Assembly (NCBI GenBank): GCA_016081115.2
Contig: JABTTQ020001091.1
Location: forward strand, 62,001 to 126,000
Direction of reading: 5' to 3'
DNA length: 64,000 nt
Origin: Rehmannia glutinosa
Taxonomy: Eukaryota > Streptophyta > Magnoliopsida > Lamiales > Orobanchaceae
The notes below the pieces were generated by a model that saw only the letters and a list, made by a program, of their open reading frames with translations, ran no database searches and was not told the DNA's origin. Of the stretch, positions 12,660-23,246 are shown piece by piece. A program made the position numbers and the translations under genes. Positions within the stretch are counted from its first letter, which is position 1; the number at the start of each line of letters is the position of its first letter.

Positions 12660-13438
12660 TGTTAATGTTTGAATTTCCTCAAACATTTTCTTTTCCTTCT
12701 TTCGAATTTTTCTTTCAGATTTATGGTTTCTTCTTGATAGTTAATAGCTTCAGTTTTTTACAGGAGTTATGTTAAAAGTTTAAATTCAGTTTTCTAACTT
12801 TACTAACTCCTTGGAAGTTTATTTTAGTGGGTGGTTTTTTTTCCTTAAATCTTGCAGGAAATTTTTCTTCTATTTTCTTGCAAGAAGTTATTCAAGAGAT
12901 AGCTATTTAAGGATCAGAAACCAGCAAATTTCGTGGTGTCTGATTTTAGGAGATTTGAGAGTTCATCTTCCAAACTTTTTCACAGAAAATTGCGAAGGCT
13001 CGGTGATACAGGAATGTTGGCAACATTGTTGGCATCATTTTTAGAACTCGAGTTTTGTATGTTTATGTGAGATAGATTCTGTGTATATTGAGTGATTGGA
13101 GTGCACTAGATGTATTCTCATATTTTGTAAAGGAGTGTTGTTGCTTTCGGAGACACAAGGGGAGTTGTTCTTCTAGTTTCCTTATTTCCTTTGTATTTTT
13201 GTATTTTGTAAACAACATCATCCTTTGAATAATTTTTGTTCTAATGAACACCGTACAAGTATTTTATACTTGTACAAAATTTTAAATCTCTAGTGTCTTA
13301 TATTTGATTCTGTCTTTATTTCATACTTTGTGAAATTATATTTTTAAGTAAAGTCTTTCGTTGTGTTTTGCAAAGTGTCGGCATCACTTTTGACTGCACA
13401 CTGCATTTTCATTAGAATTGGACCCTTCAATTCTTTCA
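12660..13438 (+). repeat. 5' LTR of the non-autonomous element
   Basis: TG..CA bounded repeat; near-identical to 14069-14838. Confidence 0.88.
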
Positions 13439-14068
13439 ATATAGCTCAATCCATTTACACGATCAATGAGCCAAAATGTACAAATATGCCCAAAAAGCAA
13501 GTTTAAAAAAAATCTGTTTGCTGACTTCTTTTAAGAATTTGAGTTGCACAGAAATGCCTACAAAAGATGATGCATCAGTACATAAAAACTCAAGAATACA
13601 AGCTAACAACAAAACAAAAAAAATTGTGAAAAAATCTGCAAAACCTGATGTTTAGTAGTAATGAGTTGTTACTTTTTATCTCCTTTCTCCTATGTTGGAT
13701 AACTGGTCCTAACTTCTTCTAAATGGAGATAATGGGGTATCAAAATGCTCTCAGTGAACTTGTATGTTGTTATTTTCTCTCTTTAAATTATGGAGGTTGA
13801 TTTCAATCCAAAAAGGGGGAGAAAGTGACACAAAAACAAGCTAGAAGCAAAGGCAGTGGAGATGGTGATTCTGAGAATGATGCCAACATCTGAGGCATCA
13901 TTTTTTGACAGCTGAACTTGCTTGTTAGAAGAGTATTTGATGTTTTTTGGTACTTCTTGTTTTTGGCTTATATTCAGGGGGAGATTTGACTTCTGGTATT
14001 AAGGGGGAGATTTAACTGTGTTTTTGTGCAAAAGGTTTTGTCCAGAAATCTGTAAGAAAGGGAGAGAT

Positions 14069-14838
14069 TGTTAATGTTTGAATTTCCTCAAACATTATCT
14101 TTTCTTTCTTTCGAATTTTTCTTTCAGATTTATGGTTTATTCTTGACAGTTAATAGCTTCAGTTTTTTTACAGGATTTATGTTAAAAGTTTATTTTCAGT
14201 TTTCTAACTTTACTAACTCCTTGGAAGTTTATTTTAGTGGGTGGTTTTTTTTCCTTAAATTTTGCAGGAAGTTTTTCTTCTATTTTCTTGCAGGAAGTTA
14301 TTTAAGAGATAGCTATTTAAGGATCAGAAACCAACAAATTTCGTGTACAGATTTTAGGAGATTTGAGAGTTCATCTTCCAGCTTTTTCACACCAGAAAAT
14401 TCTACAAAAGCTCAGTGATACCAGGAATGTTAGCATCATTTTTAGAACTCTAGTTTTGTATGTTTATGTGAGATAGATTCAGTGTATATTGAGTGATTGG
14501 AGTGCACTAGATGTATTCTCATATTTTGTAAATGAGTGTTGTTGCTTTCGGAGACACAAGGGGAGTTGTTCTTCTAGTTTCCTTATTTCCTTTGTATTTT
14601 TGTATTTTGTAAACAACATCATCCTTTGAATAATTTTTGTTCTAATGAACACCGTACAAGTATTTTATACTTGTACAAAATTTTAAATCTCTTGTGTCTT
14701 GTATTTGATTCTGTCTTTATTTCATACTTTGTGAAATTATATTTTTAAGTAAAGTCTTTCGTTGTGTTTTCAAAGTGTTGGCATCACTTTTGACTGCACA
14801 CTGCATTTTCATTAGAATTGGACCCTTCAATTCTTTCA
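14069..14838 (+). repeat. 3' LTR of the non-autonomous element
   Basis: Near-identical to 12660-13438; preceded by a polypurine tract and followed by the TSD CATCC. Confidence 0.88.
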
Positions 14839-16067
14839 CATCCGAATTCAGGTATGCAAAAAACATTAATTACTTGTTTGGCTTATTTGGCCAAAAAATC
14901 TTTTACCGATAAATCTGATTGCTAATGATGCTAGAGTTTCTATAATTACTAAATTTAATATTTACCTGGAATGTTTCTTTCTATGTTTTAGTTTTTTCTT
15001 TTTTATTTTAATTTTTCTTTGTGGGGTGCTGTTAAATGTTAATGGGCTAAGGTGTACAAGTGGTATTTTGGGAGCATGCAATTTAATTATGTGTGATTCT
15101 TTTGGGAGATGGGGAAATAATGTGCAGATGAGTTAAGGAAAAAGAAAGGCCAAGCAAGAGGAGAAACATTGTCGTTTTGGTGCAAATCGGCCGTTGAGGC
15201 AAGGCCAAAATGCCAACCCAAAGTATTGTATTTAGATATTAACATGGTTTCAGAATAAAGGACAGGTTTGGAGGTTGGTGAAGAAGACGATGCTGACGTG
15301 GAGAAAACGAGGGCCTACGAGGAGGCACTGAGGATTGTTGTATACTTATATGTTTTTCGATGTATACTTATATGTGTTCTGTTATATATGTAGTTAAATT
15401 TTTATGTATGTATTTATGTTGTTGTGTACTTATGTTTTTTGATGTATACTTATATGTGTTTTGTTGTATACTTATATGTGTTTTGTTGTATACTTATATT
15501 TTTCGTTTGATCATTTAATATGCAATAAAATTATGTTAAATATACAGCAAAATAGTGTTAAGTATACATCAAATATATACTAAATATACAAAACAATAAT
15601 GAGCATGATTTTCTCTCTCTATAATTGATTTACTTAATCTACGGTCCCCACATGTTAATGAGTGTGATTCTCTATCTCTCTCTCTCTCTCTATAACTGAT
15701 TCCTTAATTAGCGGTCACCACATATTTTTGTTTGACCATTTAAATATACAGTAAAATTATGTTAAACATACATCAAAATAGTGTTAAGTATACAACAAAT
15801 CATTGATAAGTGTATAGCATACTGTATGGCAGAGCACATGCGTGATTTTCTCTCTCCAACGCGATTTTTCTCTCTCCCCACGTGATTTTCTCTCCCCTAA
15901 TAACTGATTCCATATTTGGATGGTCCCCACACGTTTGTTTTGACAATTATACCCTTATTTTACCTTAATTAAATGTTTAATGTAATTTTAACCCCTATTT
16001 ATCTTAGCCATTGATATAGATAAGAGAGGGTTGAGATGAGTCCACATTGTCTCACTATATATATATA

Positions 16068-16680
16068 GGATATGGATCAAATAGGTCCTCCTACTTGGGG
16101 TGAGTCCATGGGGACACATCCTAACCATAGATCAACAATTTTGGGTGGTCCAGATTTTTAGGGCTTTTTTATGTTTATTTTTTTGTTTCAGCAATTAAAA
16201 AGGGTATGGTGGTAATTTGGCACTTTAGAATCAGTTACTAAGATTTCATTCCCTCTTTCACGCGATTTCACCCACTCTCACGCACACTTTCTCTCCAGCG
16301 TTTCAGTTTCAAAAAAAATTCTATGTTGCTTATGTAGTATAGAGTTGTTGCTTATGGCTTGCTTATATAGTTAATGTATCTGTGATGCATGTGTAGTGTA
16401 TATTCCTTGCTTATGTAGTATAGGTTTATCGCTTATGTAGTATGTGTTTGTTGCTTATGACTTGCTTATGTAATTAATGTATTCGTGGTGCATACATAGT
16501 GTATATTCGTTGCTTATGTAATATAGACTTGTTGCTTATGTAGTATGAGTTTGTTGCTTATGACTTGCTTATGTAGTTAATGTATCTGTGGTGCATACGT
16601 AGTGTATATTCGTTGCTTACGTAGCATAGACTTGTTGCTTATGTATATATGTAGGGTATGTTTCCATTTTCAAACTCTTA
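16068..16680. repeat. Second TIR-like head followed by a 3-copy tandem repeat of about 103 bp
   Basis: GGATATGGATCAAATAGGTC at 16068 resembles the head of the 12296 element but starts a different sequence. From about 16325 to 16660 the motif GTTGCTTATG[G/A]CTTGCTTAT recurs at about 16348, 16450 and 16553, each copy containing GTGCATAC/GTAGTGTATATTC. No coding potential. The right end of this element was not found. Confidence 0.5.
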
Positions 16681-17259
16681 AATCCAGTTTTATAGTATCC
16701 ATAAAAATAGAAATATATTTGTTTAATATATTTTCACTGAAATAACTTATTTCTAAAACTATACCCTCTTGAAAATTCTTTTTTCACTTATTCTCACAAT
16801 TTTCAAACCTATTTTGAAGCATATTTCCCTATTTTGTTATTCAATCTCGTCCACCTTCCCAACTAATACAACTCAACAAATATATGAAAAACGCATTTTA
16901 GAAACACCTCCAAATGTCTTTTTACTTCTATCGTGTAATTTCGTGCAAAAGTAAATCATTATTAAAAATATTATACCAAATTCATCTCATTTCTAAACCT
17001 ACATACATTATATATATTTTTATTCATCCAAACATATTCTCAATTTTCACACAAAAATCAATACAACCCAAAAATCTCAATGAAAATAGTGAAAATGAAA
17101 TATCTCATGAAAACACGACTATACGAACACATATGACTTCCAAAATAAGCTATATATACTCCCAATTAGCCACAAAACGCTGCCGTTTATATTCGAAAAT
17201 GAGAAGTGAGATATGAATTGTACTAAGTTGTTATACATATGCATGATGCAATGCTATTT
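16681..17259. other. AT-rich spacer downstream of the DUF4050 gene
   Basis: No gene recognised; only low-complexity short frames. Confidence 0.35.
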
Positions 17260-17518
17260 GGGTGTAATAACAAAAACTACTCTTTGGATTTGTCTAATTA
17301 CAAAAAAAACTGGTTCTTTTCGAAATCACATATAACCTCTTAACATTTGTTTCCATTTTACAAATTGTATATATTGAGTGGGTATTTGCAAAACAAACAA
17401 AAAAAAAATGTTCAGGAGGGTATTTGTAAGACCTTAAAGAGGTATTTGTAGTTTTGAAAGAAAACTGGATTTTCTTTGTAATTAGACTAAACTTCTGGGA
17501 TATTTTTGTATTTCACCC
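17260..17518. mobile_element. MITE of the GGG..AATTACA family
   Basis: Begins GGGTGTAATAACAAAAAC and ends TTTGTATTTCACCC, with inner inverted blocks CTAATTACAAAA / TTTGTAATTAGAC. Same structure as the copies at 18153 and 35883, more diverged; the TSD is not exact. Confidence 0.55.
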
Positions 17519-17693
17519 TATTTATTTCCATATCAGAGGATGTCGAAGCTGCTCATCCACATCACGAAGGTCTTTCTATGGTTCATTAAAAGACACAACG
17601 GCGTCATCTGAGCGAAAAAATGACGATTATTACCATGAACAACATGAATATTTCTGTAGGAGTCGGCATTTTGAACTATCATCGATATGATTA

Positions 17694-20600
17694 TTAATCG
17701 AACAGCCCCTCATCGTGCCAGATATCAACCAAAAAATCGACCATCTCCTGCACAATCCATAAAATACCTCTAATCAATGCAATAAAGCTTTCCCAAAACG
17801 AAACATACTTGTGTTTCTATTTATATATCAATGTCTTAAAGCATTGTCTCGTGATATCTAAGTTGATTGGTCGGAATTTATACTGCTCGAAAGCAGAGAA
17901 TAAATCAGAGTAGATGTATACACTCTTTGCACCAGAAAAAGGAGTACATAAGATCATAAAAGCCGAGAGATAGCTTACATATAAAGGAATTGGATTAGGA
18001 AATGGATCATTAGTCGAGAGCAGTTCTTCATATGTCGTGGACCAGCTGCAAGAGCGAGTAATCGAGCATCAACATGCAATGCATAAATTTCAAAAAACTG
18101 AGAACCAGTAACATAATAGAGATTATAATCGACCAACTTATCATTATTACTAGGGAGAACTACAAAAGACCCCCTGAGGTTTGGCCTAATTACAAAAAAA
18201 CCCATAGATATTTCGAAATTACAAACGCCCCCTAATGTTTGATTATAACTGCAATATTTTTGAAATATCAGGAGTATTTTTGAAATGTTTTTTGTACATG
18301 AAGGAGGAGAATGTAAGTGAGATCAAACGTCAAGGTCTTTTTTGTAATTTTCAAAATTTCTGGGTCTTTTTGTAATTAGCCCAAACCTCGGGGGGCTTTA
18401 TTGTAATTATCACTTATTACTATATCGGCCACTAACAATGGCAGAGCTAGCGCACGAAAGACAGGTGAACTAATACACGAAAGTGGACTGAACCGGATGG
18501 GGAAAAAAAATCATATAAACTCTTAACTTATTTTTTTTTTGAGCTGAAAACACTTTTCCATGGTTTATTAACAAACATTCATCAGCAATGAAAGTGGAGT
18601 GAACCGGATGGGGAAAAAAAATCATATAAACTCTAACTTATTTTTTTTTGAGCTGAAAACACTTTTCCATGGTTTATTAATGTAATAAATATTCTTATTA
18701 AACTTGATATCTGATACACTATATGTTAACATATTTATATGCATGATGTGGGGGACATACACCCTTAAAGTGCTCCACTAACTCCCTAATTAGCTACACA
18801 TGTTCCCCTAAAGTATTCATATTATACACACTATCTTTACACTCCCCCTCAAGCTGGAGCATAAACATTGATCATGCCCAGCTTGTTACAAAGATAATCA
18901 ATCTGAAACCCATTAAGAGCTTTTGTGAAGATATCCCCCAATTGTTCTCCAGTCTTCACGTATCCTGTAGAAATCATGCCTTCATGCCTTCATGAATCTT
19001 TTCACGAACGAAGTGACAGTCAATCTCAATATGCTTTGTTCGTTCATGAAAGACAGGATTGGACGCAATGTGAAGTGCAGCTTGGTTGTCGCACCATAAC
19101 TTAGCAGGTATAGAAACTTTAAGACCTACTTCAGTGAGAAGTTGATGTATCCACATAATTTCGCACACAGATTTGGCCATAGCCCTATATTCTGACTCTG
19201 CACTCGACCGTGAAACTACATTTTGCTTCTTGCTCTTCCATGACACCAAATTGCCTCCAACAAAAACACAATAACCTGAAGTAGATCTTCGATCTTCCTT
19301 GGATCCCGCCCAGTCAGCATCTGAAAAGCCTTCAATTCTAACATGTCCATGATTGCTATATAGAATTCCTCGCCCAGGTGCTCCTTTCAGATAGCACAAA
19401 ATATGCTCAACAGCTTTCCAATGATCGATTGTTGGAGAAGACATATATTGACTTACTACACTCACAGAATAGGCAATATCTGGACGAGTAACAGTGAGTT
19501 AATTCAATTTTCCAACCAATCTCCTGAATCTCTCCGGATCCGTAAATAACTCACCATCTTTCGTAAGTTGTACATTAGGGACCATAGGAGTGCTGCATGA
19601 TTTAACCCCTAATTTTCCTATTTCAGACAATAAATCAAGCACGTATTTTCTTTGGGATAAGAATATTCCTTTCTTTCCTCTTAGCACCTCAATGCCTAAG
19701 AAATACTTTAGTGCCCCTAAATCTTTTGTATGAAATTGGGTATGAAGAAATGCTTTGAGTGATGAGATACCACTGTTATCACTTCCAGTAATGACAATAT
19801 CATCAACATAAACCACTAATAAAATGATACCGGTTGTAGACTGTTTGTAGAAGACTGAATGATCGGATTTACTCTTCTTCATCCCAAAACGCTCAATAGC
19901 CTGACTAAACTTTCCAAACCATGCTTGAGGACTCTGTTTCAAACCATATAAAGACTTACGAAGACGACAAACTTTCCCAAACTCCCCCTGAGCAACAAAA
20001 CCAGGCGGTTGCTCCAAGTAGACTTCTTCGTGAAGGTCACCATGAACATGAAGAAATGCATTTGTGATGTCTAACTGATGTAAAGGCCAAGAATATGTGG
20101 TTGCCATAGAAATGAACAACCGGACAGATGTAAGCTTAGCAACAGGTGAAAAGGTGTCAGAATAATCAACTCCATATGTTTGAGCATATCCTTTAGCAAC
20201 AAGTCGTGCTTTCAATCTAAAGAATGCCATCCGGTGAGTTTTAATAAAAAAACCCACTTACAACCAATAGCCTTTTTTCCCGTAGGTAAGTCAACTAAGT
20301 CCCATGTACCATTACTGTCTAAAGAATTCATCTCCTCAATCATAGCCTTGTGCCAACCCGGATGGGATAAAGCTTCATGAACAGTTTTTGGTATAGAGAG
20401 AGAATCAAGAGATGCAAGAAAAGAACACGATGATGGTGATAAATGATTATATGATACAAATGAAGATATGGGATAAGTACATTGTCGTTTACCTTTACGA
20501 AGCGCAATAGGGAGGTCATCACTTGGATCCGGATCTGATGACGAAAGAAGTGGCGCAGGACATGGAGCAGAAGGAACGGCTAGGGAAGATGGGTTGCGAC

Positions 20601-23215
20601 GAGTGTACACTTGTGTTATGGGAGGTTTAGTAGGACCGAGGGAAATGTCTGAACCAGAGGATGTAATAGTGTAGATTAGAACATCATCAACATCCCCGGG
20701 AGTCGAAGGACCGGTCGAGGGTGCAAATGGAGTTTGTTCGAAAAAGGTGACATCAACTGACACAAGATATTTGTTGAGAGTGGGGCTATAACACCGATAA
20801 CCCTTTTGCACACGTGAATAGCCAAGGAAGATACACTTTAGAGATTTCGGATCGAGTTTTGTAATGTGGGGTCGAACATCCCGAACAAAACAAGTACAAC
20901 CAAATGTTCGTGGCTCAACAGGAAATAAGGATTGACCGGGAAAGAGAACCCGAAAAGGAATGTCACCAGACAAAACAGAAGAGGGCATACGATTAATCAA
21001 AAAACAAGCAGTGTAGACGGCATCCGCCCAAAAATGTTTAGAAACGTGCATTTGAAATAGTAAAGCTCGAGCAGTCTCCAGAAGATGTCTATTTTTGCGT
21101 TCAGCAACGCCATTTTGTGATGGCGTATCTACACAAGAAGTTTGGTGAATAATGCCATTTTGTACCATATATTTTTTAAAGGATTCTGACAAGTATTCTT
21201 TCGCATTATCACTGCGCAAAATTTGGACAGAAGTATTGAATTGAGTTCGGATTTCAGCACAAAATGTAGTAAAGTGGTGAAACAACTCAGAACGATTTTT
21301 CATTAAAAATAACCACGTCATTCGAGAATAATCATCAACAAAAGTGACAAAATACTTAAACCCAATTTTAGACACTACAGGACAAGGACCCCAAACATCA
21401 GAATGAACTAACGTAAACGGAGCAGTAGCTCGTTTATTGACTCTAGGAGTAAAACTCGAACGATGGTGTTTAGCAAACTGACACGATTCACACTCGAAAG
21501 CAGAAATACTGGAAAATTGAGGACAAAGTTTCTTTAGCGAAGAGAATGAGGGATGTCCTAACCGACAATGTGCCGTAAAGGGGGTCACATTTCCAGAAGA
21601 AGCAAGAGACTTGGGAACGTGAGTATCAAGGATGTAAAGGCCCCCAGATTCATGTCCTTTACCAATAATCTTCTTCGTCATAAGATCCTGAAACAAGCAA
21701 AAATCAGGAAAGAATGAGACACAACAATTAAGAGAGCGGGTAAGTTTACTAACCGAAACCAAATTAAAGGATAAGTCGGGTAGGTTTAAAACTGATTGTA
21801 GAGGGAGGGAGGGTGTAGGGATAATGGTGCCAGATCCCAAAACATGAGATGTGGAACCATCTGCTAATGTAACTGATGAACTAGGGGTATAAGATTGAAA
21901 GGAAGTAAAAAGACTTGAATTACCTGTCATGTGATCGGTTGTACCCGACCCCGAGTCAATGACCCACTTGGAAGATGAGGAAATAAGACATGTTTGAGGT
22001 TTACCTGAGTCAGCAATGGCAGTGATTGAGGCAGATGAAGACTTTAGAGATTCTTGGTATTGTGAGAACTTAGATAGTCATCAGAAATTAAAATGGACTC
22101 GGGAGGAGCGAAGAGTCGGCGAGATGTGGCCGATCGATTAAATCGATTCTTTGTAATTTTGGATGTCTTTCTTAAAGTGTCCTGGTTCATGACAATAGCG
22201 ACATATAATGTGGCTCAAATCCGATCCTCGAGTCCCGACATTTTGAGGAAAGTTTCGCCCTTGATTGCCATTTTTGTACATCGGCGCTTTTGAATGAGAA
22301 GTGTGACTGACAAAAGCACTATGAGTCGATATAGGCGTTGATTTTTCAAAGGCGGAGGATTCTCGCTAAAAGCTTCTCGAGTGATGATATTTTGATTGCA
22401 TTTGAGATTTCGCAGATCTCGAATTGAAGTAAACCGCCAAGAAACTCATTACGCCATCTTTTCGCGTTGAGATGCCCGAACTTTTACATCGAGATTAAAT
22501 GGAAGTATGCATTAAGTTCTTCATGAGTTTTCTTAAAATCCATAAAGTAATCAGTAAGGGACCTTTCGCCTTTTTCTGCACGATAAAAAGCTTGACATAC
22601 ATCATACATACGTCTAATATTTCCCTCCCCCGAATACACAAATGCTAAGTAATCCATTAGTTCTTTCACAAATTCACAATGATTTATCATACCAACAACT
22701 TGCCTTTGTCAATAGAATTACGAATTTGTAAAAATAAACGAGCGTCGTCGCGGAGCCAAGAGACCTTTGAAGCATCGGTGGGTGGGTCATCAGTTAAATG
22801 TGTGTCCATAGAAATACTACGCAAATATAACCGAACCGTTTTACTCCGATCTAAATAATTAGACCTATTAAGTTTATGGTCCGTTATTTTAGACATAACC
22901 GGAATCACCTCGATCGTAACCACAGATTTAGATCGGCCCATTTTTTTTTTTTTTTAAAAAAAAAAATAGTCAAATACTCAACAAAGGCTAAACGAGAAAA
23001 AGGGACTAAAATTGTAATATTGATTTCGAACTCAAAAACCTCGATCGAAAAATAGAGGGATTGCCGAGACAGGAGGAAAAAAAAAATTCTCAAACAAGAA
23101 AGCAAAGAGATTTAGCTGAAAAATCAAAGGGGCTTATCAATTTATCAGAAAAGAAAACACTCTCAAACAGAAATCAAAAGAGACTTATCTCCAAAATGTC
23201 CAGGCCAAAATGTCC

Positions 23216-23246
<31 letters not shown>

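Larger units (their letters stand above)
12660..14838 (+). mobile_element. Non-autonomous LTR retrotransposon (LTRs about 775 bp), TSD CATCC
   Basis: LTRs at 12660-13438 and 14069-14838 begin TGTTAATG and end TCTTTCA (TG..CA) and are nearly identical, with a few substitutions and small indels. The 5-bp repeat CATCC flanks the element (12655-12659 and 14839-14843). A purine-rich tract AAGAAAGGGAGAGA precedes the right LTR, so the element reads on the plus strand. The internal region is only 630 bp with no gag or pol. No clear tRNA primer site was identified. This is a deletion-derived or TRIM/LARD-like element that depended on another element for mobility. Confidence 0.88.
12545..14851 (+). 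pseudogene. Captured exon fragment of a patatin-related phospholipase (pPLAIII-like), interrupted
   Basis: The frame reads TKDWARPLARISGDGSTEMV, then DHAIAMAIGLKS, up to 12659, where the LTR element begins. After the element and its repeated CATCC it resumes at 14844, so the uninterrupted sequence would end NYIRIQ at 14851, directly before a GTATGC splice donor. W-A-R-P-x-A-x-I-x-G-D-G, E-M-V-D and N-Y-x-R-I-Q are features I associate with plant patatin-related phospholipase A (pPLAIII) proteins. The catalytic GxSxG and DGA/DGG regions are not present, so it cannot be functional. Confidence 0.55.
12296..16067. mobile_element. Pack-MULE-like TIR element carrying a patatin-like gene fragment
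   Basis: The left arm (12296 on) contains GAGACAGTGTGGACTAATC. The right end read in reverse contains GAGACAATGTGGACTCATC, and both sit beside TA repeats. The termini resemble the 2083-4638 element. Between the arms lie a patatin-like phospholipase exon (12545 on), a 2.2-kb non-autonomous LTR element (12660-14838) and a TATACTTATATG minisatellite (about 15340-15500). Gene fragments between MULE-like TIRs define Pack-MULEs. The exact right boundary and TSD are obscured by TA repeats, so the class call is an inference. Confidence 0.55.
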
